Part shown: positions 8,210-17,170 of the stretch, piece after piece
How the letters are laid out: each line of letters starts with the position of its first letter
Position numbering within the stretch: position 1 is the first letter of the stretch
DNA from: an uncultured Planctomycetota bacterium
GTDB taxonomy: Bacteria; Planctomycetota; Planctomycetia; Gemmatales; HRBIN36
Direction: 5' to 3'
Length of the DNA stretch: 64,000 nt
Assembly (NCBI GenBank): GCA_937944855.1
Contig: CALFAY010000005.1
Coordinates: 1-64,000, forward strand
The notes under the pieces: model-generated
Told to the model about the DNA's origin: nothing
The model's database searches: none
What the model saw: only the letters and a program-made list of their open reading frames with translations
Made by a program: the position numbers and the translations under genes

Positions 8210-9127
8210 TCAGCCGCGTGGATGGTACTTGCGATGGATGGCCCGCAGCCGTTTGCGGTCCACGTGGGTGTAATGCTGCGTGGTCCGGATGTTGGCGTGG
8301 CCCAGAAGTTCCTGCACGGTTCGCAGGTCTGCCCCGCCTTCCAGTAGATGCGTAGCGAAGCTGTGCCGCAGCGTGTGCGGACTGACCTTGCCGGTGATGC
8401 CGGCGCGCCGGACGTACTTCTTGACCAGTAGCCAGAGCGTGATCCGCGTCAACGGTCGGCCGCCGCGACTGAGGAACACCCATGGTGCCGACGGGTCGCG
8501 CACGCACAACTGCGGCCGCAGTTCGGATAGATACTCCCGCAATGCTTCCTGAGCCTTGCTGCCCAGCGGCACGACCCGCTGTTTGTTGCCCTTGCCGTGG
8601 CATTTGCAAAAGCCGTGCTCGAGATGCAGATCGGCCAGTTGCAGCGAAACGACCTCGCTGGCTCGTGTCCCCGTGGCGTAGAGAGTTTCCAGCAAGGCCC
8701 GGTCCCGGAGGTAGTAACGGTCCTCCGGCGTCGGAGCGGCAAGGAGGCGGTCCACCACTTCGGGACTGAGCACCTGCGGCACTCGTTCCCACAGCCGAGG
8801 TGAACTGAGGAGATCGACGGCACTTTGGCGAACCCGTCCTTCCAGCTTCAGAAAGCGGTAAAACATCTTGACCGCGACCAGGCAGCGGGCCACGCTCGGA
8901 GGAGCCAGTCCGACCTCCCGTACATGCGTAACAAAACCGCTCAGCTCGACGAGGCTGGGTTGCAGATAGTCCGGCAGGGCAGTGTCCTCGGCCCATCGGG
9001 CGAAATGCTCCAGGTCCCGTCCGTAGGCCAGGACCGTGTTGACCGACAAGCCCCTCTCGCTGCGGAGGTAGGTGCGAAAGGCAACGATGTCCTGGCGAAG
9101 CTCCCCGTTCTCCGTTGGTTGACTCAT
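8210..9127 (-). CDS. Tyrosine recombinase XerC/XerD-type
   Basis: A 305-residue site-specific recombinase. The N-terminal SAM-like core-binding domain (FRTYLRSERGLSVNTVLAY) is followed by the catalytic domain, with Arg in TGTRASE, Lys in GKGNKQR, HTLRHSFATHLLEGG, GHANI and the nucleophile Tyr in TQHYTHV. Length and lack of extra domains fit chromosome-dimer resolution recombinases (XerD best). The ATG at 9127 is favoured by homology; 9154 is an upstream alternative. It ends a minus-strand run with a PQQ propeller and an ABC ATPase. No flanking repeats indicate that it is an integrase of a mobile element. Confidence 0.9.
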   Translation of the reverse strand: MSQPTENGELRQDIVAFRTYLRSERGLSVNTVLAYGRDLEHFARWAEDTALPDYLQPSLVELSGFVTHVREVGLAPPSVARCLVAVKMFYRFLKLEGRVRQSAVDLLSSPRLWERVPQVLSPEVVDRLLAAPTPEDRYYLRDRALLETLYATGTRASEVVSLQLADLHLEHGFCKCHGKGNKQRVVPLGSKAQEALREYLSELRPQLCVRDPSAPWVFLSRGGRPLTRITLWLLVKKYVRRAGITGKVSPHTLRHSFATHLLEGGADLRTVQELLGHANIRTTQHYTHVDRKRLRAIHRKYHPRG

Positions 9128-9187
9128 GGCCGCTTTCCTCCCGCATCGGTTCATCGGCGGAAAGGCGGCAAAAACTTCAGGGTTTCG

Positions 9188-10417
9188 TCAGCGGGGCAAT
9201 TCGTAGGCCAGCAGGCGGGTTCGGTCCTTGGCGTACAACACTCCGGGGACGACTGCAAGATGTGCCCAGATGGGTTGATCGCTCAGGCGCAGTCGTGCCT
9301 TCTCCTGGTAGGAGCCTGGGTCCGCAGAAACGACCGCCAATTCTCCGCTCTCGTCGCAAACCAGAAGATCGTCCTGGACCCGGATGATCGAAGCATATTC
9401 GCCGAACCCGCCGCCGCTCCAGCGGACCTGACCGGTTTTCGTCTCCAGGCACACCAGCTTGCCCGTTTGATCCAGCCCGAAGAGGTGGTCACGGTGCAGC
9501 ACTGGAGAGGACATGTACATTTTCAGCCGCTCGTTTCTCCACTCCTCCGTCACGTCGAAGCGCGAGCCTGAGCGGGTTATGCGGTAGGAAGCCGTGGGAC
9601 GCATGTAGCCCGAAATGAAGATGCGATCTCCCAGCACGATCGGCGTCAGGCAGTTCTGCTCGTAAGCAGTGTGGTAGCGCGTCTGCCACAGCAGCCGTCC
9701 TCGCGTCGGTTCCAGACCGCTGAGTGTGTTGCGGGTCAGCGTGACGACCTGGCGAGTTCCCGCCAAATCCGCGACAACAGGCGAACCATAGGCCGGACCG
9801 TCGCAGGGCGTCCGCCAGCGGATCTGTCCAGTTTTGCGATCCAGGGCCAGGATCTGGCCCTGCTTGGCATCGCCGATCACAGTGATGACCAGATCGCCTT
9901 CGATCAGAGGAGAAGCAGCCGTGCCGTACTGAGGCCCGGTGGCCTGATACTGTTTGATGAAGTCGTGCCGCCACTGGACCTTGCCGGACTGGAGATCGTA
10001 ACAGGTGAAAACGCAGGACATGCCATGAGTGTAAACCCGGCCGTCGTGAATCGTCGGCGTCGCCTTTGGTCCTTTGCCGTGGGCCGTCGCCGCCGGGTCC
10101 ATCGTGTACGGCGCGTCGTAGGAATCCTTCCAGAGTTCCTCCCCCGTTCGGGCATGGATGGCCCGGACGATTTCCTGTTCGCCGACGCGGGTAAATACGA
10201 CGACGCGATCCCCCACGACGACCGGAGCAGCATGGCCTTCGCCGACCTCGACGCTGAACAGCCGCCGTAATTGGGGCGGCCATTGCCGGGGCAGAGCGAC
10301 GGCGGCTGATTCCCCGTCGCGCTTGGGTCCGCGCCACTGCGGCCAGTCTGCCAAAAGGGGTGCGCAGGTCAGCCCAACGACCATTGCCAAACCAATATGG
10401 AAACGGCTCAGGTGCAT
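9188..10417 (-). CDS. Exported PQQ-type beta-propeller protein
   Basis: 409 residues with a signal peptide and the planctomycete hallmark DWPQWRGPKRDG just after it. Repeated blades contain 'TGQIRWRTP', 'TGQVRWSGG' and 'SGKVQWRHD', as in BamB and PQQ-dehydrogenase-like propellers. No catalytic PQQ-binding tryptophan disc can be confirmed, so a binding or scaffold role outside the cytoplasmic membrane is the safer call. Its start overlaps the end of the ABC ATPase gene by 10 bases, so the two are translationally linked. Confidence 0.88.
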   Translation of the reverse strand: MHLSRFHIGLAMVVGLTCAPLLADWPQWRGPKRDGESAAVALPRQWPPQLRRLFSVEVGEGHAAPVVVGDRVVVFTRVGEQEIVRAIHARTGEELWKDSYDAPYTMDPAATAHGKGPKATPTIHDGRVYTHGMSCVFTCYDLQSGKVQWRHDFIKQYQATGPQYGTAASPLIEGDLVITVIGDAKQGQILALDRKTGQIRWRTPCDGPAYGSPVVADLAGTRQVVTLTRNTLSGLEPTRGRLLWQTRYHTAYEQNCLTPIVLGDRIFISGYMRPTASYRITRSGSRFDVTEEWRNERLKMYMSSPVLHRDHLFGLDQTGKLVCLETKTGQVRWSGGGFGEYASIIRVQDDLLVCDESGELAVVSADPGSYQEKARLRLSDQPIWAHLAVVPGVLYAKDRTRLLAYELPR

Positions 10418-11109
10418 GGGGAAGCCTCCTGTGCGGACGAAAGCACCAACGGGGCCAAAGTGCCGTCAAGCATTTGCATCTGGCGCGGGAAGCTGCGGGC
10501 CAGTTCCAGGCTGTGCGTCACCGTGATGAGAATGGCGTTCTCTTGGGCCGCCAGTTCCAGAAGCAACGCTGCGACGGCCTGGGCGGATCGCCGATCCAGG
10601 TTGCCTGTCGGTTCATCGGCCAGAAGCAGCCCAGGTTGATTGATGAGGGCACGGGCGACGGCGACCCGTTGCCGTTCTCCACCGGACAGTTCCGACGGCC
10701 GATGGCGTAGCCGATGTGCCAGCCCGACCCGCTCTAGCAGATACCGTGCCCGCTTTTCCCGCTCCACTCGGGCCGGACCGACCAGGGTAGGAATCAGTAC
10801 GTTTTCAAGCACGGAACACTGGGGCAGCAGATAATGATCTTGAAAAACAAAGCCGATCCTGCGATTGCGGAAAGCGGCCAACTCCGGTTCGGGCAATTGA
10901 AACGGGTCGATGTCCTCCAGACGGACCGTCCCGGAGGTCGGTCGGTCCAGGGTGCCAACGATGTGCAGGAGTGTGCTTTTCCCCGAGCCGGACGGCCCCA
11001 TGACGGCCACGGCTTCACCCCGGGCCAGGTCGAAATCGATGCCGCGCAGGACCTCCAAGGGGCCGCTCCGGGTAGGGAACTCCTTACGCAAGCCTCGCAC
11101 GGTTAGCAT
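10408..11109 (-). CDS. ABC transporter ATP-binding protein, LolD/MacB type
   Basis: A 233-residue ABC ATPase with Walker A GPSGSGKS, Q-loop FVFQDHYLLP, signature LSGGERQRVAVARAL, Walker B LLLADEPTGNLD and H-loop TVTHS. The sequence is closest in pattern to the LolD/MacB/FtsE group, which work with FtsX-like permeases in lipoprotein export or mechanotransmission. No permease gene lies next to it; the partner must be elsewhere. The gene is the first of a minus-strand run with the PQQ protein and the Xer recombinase. Confidence 0.9.
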   Translation of the reverse strand: MLTVRGLRKEFPTRSGPLEVLRGIDFDLARGEAVAVMGPSGSGKSTLLHIVGTLDRPTSGTVRLEDIDPFQLPEPELAAFRNRRIGFVFQDHYLLPQCSVLENVLIPTLVGPARVEREKRARYLLERVGLAHRLRHRPSELSGGERQRVAVARALINQPGLLLADEPTGNLDRRSAQAVAALLLELAAQENAILITVTHSLELARSFPRQMQMLDGTLAPLVLSSAQEASPCT

Positions 11110-11208
11110 GACATCAGATCTCGAGGATTCCGACTCGATACGGCCGTCTTCAGCGCTGCCTTGTCCACTTATAGACTATGAGACGCACCACGGCTCAGGG
11201 ACAGCTTC

Positions 11209-13833
11209 ATGATCGACATCGAACTACCGGCGTGTTTTTATCTGGGCAAGGAGTACCGGCTTGAAGACCGGACTCTGGGCAAGCCGATTCTTTACGAGGC
11301 CCGGGATTTGACGACGCACGGAGTCGTCGTCGGTATGACCGGCTCGGGCAAGACGGGGCTGTGCCTGACTTTGCTCGAAGAGGCGGCGATTGATGGCTTC
11401 CCCTGCGTCATCATCGACCTCAAGGGCGATCTGTCGAACTTGTTGTTGCATTTCCCGGAACTTCGGCCCGAAGATTTTCTGCCCTGGATCGACCCGGCCG
11501 AGGCACGACGCAAGAAGCGGACGCCGGAAGACCATGCCCTACACATCGCCGAGACCTGGCGGAAAGGCCTGACCGAGTGGGGACAGACACCCGACCGCAT
11601 CCGCCGTCTGCAAACCTCGTCCGAATGGCGCATCTACACGCCGGGCAGCGAGGCCGGGCTGCCGCTGTCCGTTCTGGCCAGTTTTGCGGCTCCCCCGCGG
11701 GACATCGGCCGCGAAGCCCTCACGGAACGGGTCGAGGCCACTGCCAGCGGCGTTCTCGGACTGACCGCCGCCGCCAGCGACCCCATCCATTCCCGGGAAC
11801 ACATCCTCATCGCCAATCTGTTGATGCACTCCTGGATGCAGGGCAAAGACCTGACCCTGGAGCGCATCATCCACCTGATTCAAAGTCCGCCCTTCAGTAA
11901 GATCGGCGCCCTCGACATCGAGACGTTCTATCCGGAAAAAGACCGGATGCGGCTGGCTGTCGCCCTCAACAACATCCTCGCCTCGCCGAGTTTCGCCTCC
12001 TGGATCAGCGGCGAACCGTTGGACTTGGCCCGGCTCCTGTACGCCCCCGACGGTCGGCCGCGCCAGTGCATCTTTTATCTGGCTCACCTCGACGATTCGC
12101 AGCGCATGTTTTTTCTGACCCTGCTGCTCGAAGAGATTCTCGCCTGGACCCGCGCTCAGCCGGGCACAACCAACCTGCGAGCGGTCGTCTATTTCGACGA
12201 GGTCTTCGGCTACCTTCCGCCCCATCCGCACAATCCGCCGACCAAGCAGCCGCTGATGACGTTGATGAAACAGGCGCGGGCGTTTGGGGTCGGAGTCCTT
12301 CTGGCGACGCAGAACCCCGTCGATCTCGATTACAAGGCGCTGACCAACGCCGGCACCTGGTTTGTCGGCAAACTCCAGACGGAGCGGGACAAGGCCCGGC
12401 TGCTCGACGGCTTGGAAAGCGTGTGTGCCGCCCAGGGCACCTTGGCGGACCGTAAACACATCGACCAAGTGATCTCGTCGCTGGACAGCCGGACGTTCCT
12501 CATGCACAACGTCCACCATGGTGTGCCCATCATCACGCAGACACGCTGGGCTTTGTCCTATCTGGCCGGGCCGTTGACGCGCGACCATGTCGCTCGCTTG
12601 ATGGCACCCATAAAAAGCGGAAGCTGCGGAGCACTGACTGACCGGCCTGATGCCAGCCACAAAGGGGACAATAGCAAGAGCACGGCCTCGGCCTCGGCGG
12701 ATCGCTTGTGTCCGGATTGCGGGGTCGAGGTGAAAGGATCGGCCAAATTCTGCCCCGAGTGTGGAACCCGTTTACCGCCCAAAACCGCACCAGAAGAGGA
12801 GCATTTCAAACGTGAAGTCGCCGCGGAGCCGACCCGCAAGCCGCTCGCCCAGAGCACGGCTCCGCCGGTCCTGTCGTCGGACATTCCGCAGTTTTTCGTG
12901 CCCGTGGTGCCGCTGGCCCGCTTGCAGAGCGGACAAACCGAAGCTCGGTTGCACTACGAGGCCCGCATCTATGGGTGTGCGGAAATCCATTATGCCGACG
13001 CAAGACGGGGCTTTTTCCATCAGCGGGTCTTGCGCGGACTGGCCATCCCGCCTGGCGGCTCTTCCGGCACGGGGTGGCATCAGTTCGAACCGTTGGCCGA
13101 AGACGCCTCGCCCGTGCCGTCCAGCCTCGAAGCCACCTACGGTCCCGTGCCAGCTTCGATGAACGACGCCCGCAAACTGCGGGCCTTGGAGCGGTCCTTC
13201 GTCGAGTTCCTGTATGCCAACGCGATCCAGGTGATCCATCACAACCGCCATTTCGGCCTGTGCAGCGAGGCGGAAGAGGACTTCGATGCGTTTTTCGACC
13301 GCTGCCGAGCCGCCGCTCAGACGGCGATGGAGGCCGAAGTCGGCGATCTGGAGCGAAAATTTCGCAAACGGCTCGAAGCCTTGGACGCCTCGCTGCGCGC
13401 TGCCAGAACGGAACTGGAACAGTCCCAGGCCATGCTCCAACGGCGGAAGAGCGAGGAGCTGTTACGCAGCGGCTCATCCATTCTGCGCACGCTTCTCGGA
13501 TGGGGACGCAGCGCGCCCAAGTTGCCAAACACGGACTACGCGGGTGAACGCCGCGTGCAGCGAGCCACTTCCGAAGTCGAGAAGCGGCGTCAGGAGCGGG
13601 AACGCTTTGTCGCCGACTACCATCAGGGCATCGCCGCCATTCGGGACAAATGGCAGCAGAAAGCCGAGGACATCCGCGAGCTGCGACTTTCCCCTCGCAA
13701 AAGCGACATTCGCATCCTCGCATTCGGTCTGGCCTGGACGCCGCACTGGATCCTCGAAGCCGACGGAGCCGCCATCACACTGCTCGCCTATGCCGCTCGC
13801 GGGTCCCGGCCGAGAGGATCGAACCAGGGGTAG
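11209..13833 (+). CDS. HerA-like ATPase with zinc ribbon and coiled coil
   Basis: 874 residues. The N-terminal HerA/FtsK-type motor has Walker A GMTGSGKT at residues 42-49 and Walker B VVYFDEVFG near 326-334. A GVLLATQNPVDLDYK sensor region and QTERDKA complete the ATPase core. A C4 zinc ribbon (CPDC...CPEC) lies at about 501-520. The C-terminal part has a long charged coiled coil (about 700-800) and a beta-rich end. HerA-type hexamers pump DNA or act in defence, but this large variant occurs alone here, without NurA, so its substrate is unknown. It is transcribed divergently from the ABC ATPase. Confidence 0.8.
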   Translation: MIDIELPACFYLGKEYRLEDRTLGKPILYEARDLTTHGVVVGMTGSGKTGLCLTLLEEAAIDGFPCVIIDLKGDLSNLLLHFPELRPEDFLPWIDPAEARRKKRTPEDHALHIAETWRKGLTEWGQTPDRIRRLQTSSEWRIYTPGSEAGLPLSVLASFAAPPRDIGREALTERVEATASGVLGLTAAASDPIHSREHILIANLLMHSWMQGKDLTLERIIHLIQSPPFSKIGALDIETFYPEKDRMRLAVALNNILASPSFASWISGEPLDLARLLYAPDGRPRQCIFYLAHLDDSQRMFFLTLLLEEILAWTRAQPGTTNLRAVVYFDEVFGYLPPHPHNPPTKQPLMTLMKQARAFGVGVLLATQNPVDLDYKALTNAGTWFVGKLQTERDKARLLDGLESVCAAQGTLADRKHIDQVISSLDSRTFLMHNVHHGVPIITQTRWALSYLAGPLTRDHVARLMAPIKSGSCGALTDRPDASHKGDNSKSTASASADRLCPDCGVEVKGSAKFCPECGTRLPPKTAPEEEHFKREVAAEPTRKPLAQSTAPPVLSSDIPQFFVPVVPLARLQSGQTEARLHYEARIYGCAEIHYADARRGFFHQRVLRGLAIPPGGSSGTGWHQFEPLAEDASPVPSSLEATYGPVPASMNDARKLRALERSFVEFLYANAIQVIHHNRHFGLCSEAEEDFDAFFDRCRAAAQTAMEAEVGDLERKFRKRLEALDASLRAARTELEQSQAMLQRRKSEELLRSGSSILRTLLGWGRSAPKLPNTDYAGERRVQRATSEVEKRRQERERFVADYHQGIAAIRDKWQQKAEDIRELRLSPRKSDIRILAFGLAWTPHWILEADGAAITLLAYAARGSRPRGSNQG

Positions 13834-13856
13834 AAGCCAAGTCGGTCCGGGAAGGC

Positions 13857-14621
13857 TCACACCAGGCTTTCGAGCAGGTATTTGAGCTTGCGGACCTCCG
13901 TTTCCATATGGAAGGGCAGCTCGGGGATGTCCAGGAGGTGGACCGTCAAGAGCCGGTCGTAATCGTGGCGACTCAAGAGGGTGATGATGCGGCTGTATTC
14001 GATCTCGCCCTGGCCGATCTTGACCTGGAGCTTGTCGAGAGAGCGGCCGGTGTCACGCAGATGGACATGACGGACGAAGGGAAACACTTCGTCATAAGGC
14101 TTACCCTGGTGCGGTCCGCAGATGTAGTGGCTGGGGTCGAGGGTCAGGCCGAGGCCTTCCACCATCTCGCATAGGGCCACGGCTTGTTCTGGGATTTCGG
14201 TGATGGTGCCGATGCGCGTCGGCACGCACAGGACGACGCCGTAGATCGAAGCCAGGCGAACAAGATGCGTCAATCGTTCCGCTTCAGTTTCCAACGCAGT
14301 GCCTACGGGAGCCGCCGGAAGGGTCACGGTAGTGACCGCACTGTGCCGGGCCAGTTTGCATACCGCTTCGAACTGCCGCTCGAACAAGGCGGGGTCGGGG
14401 GTGTCGATGCGGAGGTCGAATGCCGCAGGGGTGAGGCCGGGACCGACCCGGATGCGTTGGGCTGCCAGTTCGATGTCCGCCGTCACTTCGGCCGGGGTCA
14501 GATGCGGACCGGACGTCTGAATGGCGATCTCGACTTTGCTGAACTCCAGATCGGAGATGATCCGCAATGCGCGCTCCAACGGATACCGGGCGAAACAAAG
14601 CGTCGAGCAGGCAACGAACAT
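13857..14621 (-). CDS. Sugar phosphate isomerase/epimerase, TIM-barrel family
   Basis: 254 residues of the xylose-isomerase-like TIM-barrel superfamily (AP endonuclease 2 fold). Metal-ligand regions typical of the fold include EIAIQTSGPH at strand 2, LTLDPSHYICG (Asp/His) and HVHLRDTG (His) in the C-terminal half. The substrate cannot be assigned; such proteins in Planctomycetota often act on sugars or inositols beside Gfo/Idh/MocA oxidoreductases, and one lies about 2.5 kb away on the same strand. It ends 23 bases from the convergent HerA-like gene. Confidence 0.82.
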   Translation of the reverse strand: MFVACSTLCFARYPLERALRIISDLEFSKVEIAIQTSGPHLTPAEVTADIELAAQRIRVGPGLTPAAFDLRIDTPDPALFERQFEAVCKLARHSAVTTVTLPAAPVGTALETEAERLTHLVRLASIYGVVLCVPTRIGTITEIPEQAVALCEMVEGLGLTLDPSHYICGPHQGKPYDEVFPFVRHVHLRDTGRSLDKLQVKIGQGEIEYSRIITLLSRHDYDRLLTVHLLDIPELPFHMETEVRKLKYLLESLV

Positions 14622-14735
14622 GGCTCCCCCTCCATGCGGCCGAATCGGGCCGACGATCCCTCTCGCAGGTCCGTGGCTATAGCGTCGAACGGCAACCGGA
14701 CAAGAGCAAATCTGCGACCGGGCCGAGGGGAGGGG

Positions 14736-16169
14736 TTAGTCGTCGGGGTCGAGGTCGGGACTGATCTGGCCGGTGTCGGACAACCCATATTGCCCAAGTT
14801 TCTTGCGGACCGTAGCCCGATTCAGTCCCAGCCATCGGGCAGCCTCCCAGCGGTTCCCGTGGACACGCTGGAGCACGTCTTCCAGAAGGACTTTTTCCAC
14901 GGCTGCGGTTAATTCGGCATGCAGATTGGCCGGCGATTTGCCTTCCAGAGAGCGGAGCCGTTCCGATAACCAACGCCGCACGGCGGGGGGGATCGGGTCG
15001 CTGAACGCGGAGGGGGCGGATCCCGAAGCAGTGGGAAAGTGCATGGGCAGCAACGGCGGACGCCGGGCCATGATCACGGCATATTCGAGCGCGTTGCGCA
15101 GTTCCCGCACATTGCCGAACCAGGGCAGAGACCGCAGAAAGGTCAGCGTCTCCGTTGGAAGCGGGAGAAACTGGGGGGCTGACCGACGCAAGAAGTGCTC
15201 GGCCAGAGGACCGACGTCTTCCGGACGTTCCCGCAAAGGCGGCAAGTGGATCTGGAAGACGCTGAGGCGATAAAGCAGATCCTCCCGGAAACGCCCCTCA
15301 GCGACGGCTCGTCGCAGGTCCTGGTGCGTGGCGGCGAGGATGCGGAGGTCGAAGTGCTGCGGCTGGCTGCTGCCCACCGGCAACGCTTCCCCGTGTTCCA
15401 GGACACGGAGCAGCTTGACTTGCACTTGCAGCGAGATGTCAGCTAGCTCGTCGAGAAAGACTGTGCCGCCGTCTGCCAGGGCGAACAGGCCCGGGCGAGC
15501 GACGGCCGCTCCCGTAAATGCTCCGCGAACGTGCCCGAACAGTTCGCTTTCCACGAGGTTCGGGTTCAAGGCCGCGATGTGGACGGGCAGAAACGGCCGA
15601 TCCCGGCGTGTGCTGTAACGGTGAATCGCACGAGCTACGATTTCCTTGCCCGTCCCGCTCTCGCCCGTGATCAAGACACAGACGTTGCTTGGGGCCGCCA
15701 GGGCGATCCGCTTAAAAACTTCCTGCATCGCCGGACTGCGGCCGACCATGTCAGACTCCTCCGTCATGGCGGCGGGATCTTCCTTGGGCGAATGGCTGCG
15801 CTGCCGTCGTTCGCGGACCGCCCGGCTTACGGTTTCGATGGCCCGCTGAAGGTCGAAAGGCTTGGCCAGATAGTCGAACGCCCCTCCGCCCAGAGCCTGC
15901 ACGACGACATCCAGGTTGCCGTGGGCAGTAGCCACGATGATCGGCGCGTCGTGGGTGGTCTCTCGGAGATGTGTCAGCGCTTCCAGGCCGCTCATGCCGG
16001 GGAGGCGGACGTCGAGGATGACGGCGTCCGGCTGCCGCGCCGCCGCCGCTTGCAGCCCCTCCTCCGCAGAGGCCGCGACGCTGACCGTCCAACCTTCGGC
16101 ACGAAACGCCCGCTCCAAGGCCCAGCAGACCGCCTGTTCATCCTCGATAAGCAGAATATGACCATTCAT
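14736..16169 (-). CDS. NtrC-family sigma-54-dependent response regulator
   Basis: 477 residues in three parts. The receiver domain runs from MNGHILLIEDEQ, with the phospho-accepting Asp in AVILDVRLPG. The AAA+ domain has Walker A GESGTGKE and the sigma-54 contact loop GAFTGA. A Fis-type helix-turn-helix lies at the C-terminus (AARWLGLNRATVRKKL). The ATG at 16169 is chosen because the receiver domain begins there. No histidine kinase is next to it, so it is an orphan regulator in this window. I found no convincing TGGCAC-N5-TTGC sigma-54 promoter near it, so the target genes are unknown. Confidence 0.93.
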   Translation of the reverse strand: MNGHILLIEDEQAVCWALERAFRAEGWTVSVAASAEEGLQAAAARQPDAVILDVRLPGMSGLEALTHLRETTHDAPIIVATAHGNLDVVVQALGGGAFDYLAKPFDLQRAIETVSRAVRERRQRSHSPKEDPAAMTEESDMVGRSPAMQEVFKRIALAAPSNVCVLITGESGTGKEIVARAIHRYSTRRDRPFLPVHIAALNPNLVESELFGHVRGAFTGAAVARPGLFALADGGTVFLDELADISLQVQVKLLRVLEHGEALPVGSSQPQHFDLRILAATHQDLRRAVAEGRFREDLLYRLSVFQIHLPPLRERPEDVGPLAEHFLRRSAPQFLPLPTETLTFLRSLPWFGNVRELRNALEYAVIMARRPPLLPMHFPTASGSAPSAFSDPIPPAVRRWLSERLRSLEGKSPANLHAELTAAVEKVLLEDVLQRVHGNRWEAARWLGLNRATVRKKLGQYGLSDTGQISPDLDPDD

Positions 16170-16246
16170 GCTTGACCAGGCTTCCCACCCGTTCCGGTAT
16201 CGGCATTCTTCACATTGTGCGAACTCACCGTCTCGAATCGGAGACT

Positions 16247-17164
16247 TCATCGGCTTGTGAACCGGCTGAGAGCTGCTGCGATGTCGCCTGCCAAGGCTGC
16301 GTTGGCTTCAATGAGTCGGCGATTGACTTCCTGGCTTCGGCCCTGAGTGTGATGAGCGATCCGTTGCAAGAGAAATGGGGTAACGTCCTTACCCCGGATG
16401 TTGTGGGCTTCCTGCTCAGCCACCGCCAGGGCCGCGTACCATTCCGCTGCGCTGAGGGCCGGTTCGGGAGGAGGTTGCACGACGAGAACACCCTTGCCCC
16501 CCAGGTCCCAGTGTACCCAAAGAAGCCGTGCTGTGTCTTGCACGGTATCAAGCTGGCATCCGACTGGAAACTCCGTGTCGCGAACCAGGAAGCCGGGAAG
16601 CCGATCGGTGCGGAAGCCGACGACCGGCACGCCGTAACTTTCCAGCTTTTCGAGTGTCAACCCGATGTCAAGGACGGCCTTGATCCCTGAACAGACGACG
16701 CAGATGGGAAAGCGAGCCAAAGTCAGCAGGTCGTTAGACACGTCGAAGCTGAGCGCTCCGCCGCGGTGAACCCCGCCGATTCCGCCCGTGGCCATGACTG
16801 CGATGCCGACCCGATCAGCGACGGTGAGCGTCGCGGCGACGGTGGTTCCGGCCCAGCCTCCTCGGATCACTGCCGAGGCGAGGTCCCGAGCATTCGCCTT
16901 CTCGACATCCTTGCGGGACGCCAAGGCGCGAAGCTGGTCCTCGCTGGTGCCGACGCGAATGCAACCGTCGGCGACCGAGACGGTCGCCGGGATGCTGCCT
17001 GAGTGTCGGACGGCCTGTTCGGCAGCCAGGGCAGTTTGGACGTTAACCGGCCAGGGCAGACCGTGAGTGACCAGAGCGGACTCCAGGGCCACGACCGGCC
17101 GAGAGTTGGCCAGGGCCTCGGCCACCTCGGATTGAAGCTGGAGATAAGCTTCCGCGGGCGGCAT
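16247..17164 (-). CDS. psuG: Pseudouridine-5'-phosphate glycosidase
   Basis: 305 residues matching PsuG/IndA-type enzymes, which reversibly cleave pseudouridine 5'-phosphate to uracil and ribose 5-phosphate in the cytoplasm. Diagnostic stretches are VVALESALVTHGLPWP, GTTVAATLTVADRVGI, MATGGIGGVHRG, PVVGFRTDRLPGF and NIRGKDVTPFLLQRI near the C-terminus. The usual partner kinase PsuK is not adjacent; instead the gene follows a Gfo/Idh/MocA oxidoreductase by 6 bases. The catalytic lysine region (GIGG/VHRGG area) is preserved. Confidence 0.93.
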   Translation of the reverse strand: MPPAEAYLQLQSEVAEALANSRPVVALESALVTHGLPWPVNVQTALAAEQAVRHSGSIPATVSVADGCIRVGTSEDQLRALASRKDVEKANARDLASAVIRGGWAGTTVAATLTVADRVGIAVMATGGIGGVHRGGALSFDVSNDLLTLARFPICVVCSGIKAVLDIGLTLEKLESYGVPVVGFRTDRLPGFLVRDTEFPVGCQLDTVQDTARLLWVHWDLGGKGVLVVQPPPEPALSAAEWYAALAVAEQEAHNIRGKDVTPFLLQRIAHHTQGRSQEVNRRLIEANAALAGDIAAALSRFTSR

Positions 17165-17170
17165 CGTGGT

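Noticed and set aside
8210-9127. Tyrosine recombinase as a sign of a mobile element
   Set aside because: No attachment repeats, tRNA target or cargo genes flank it, and length and motifs fit housekeeping Xer proteins.
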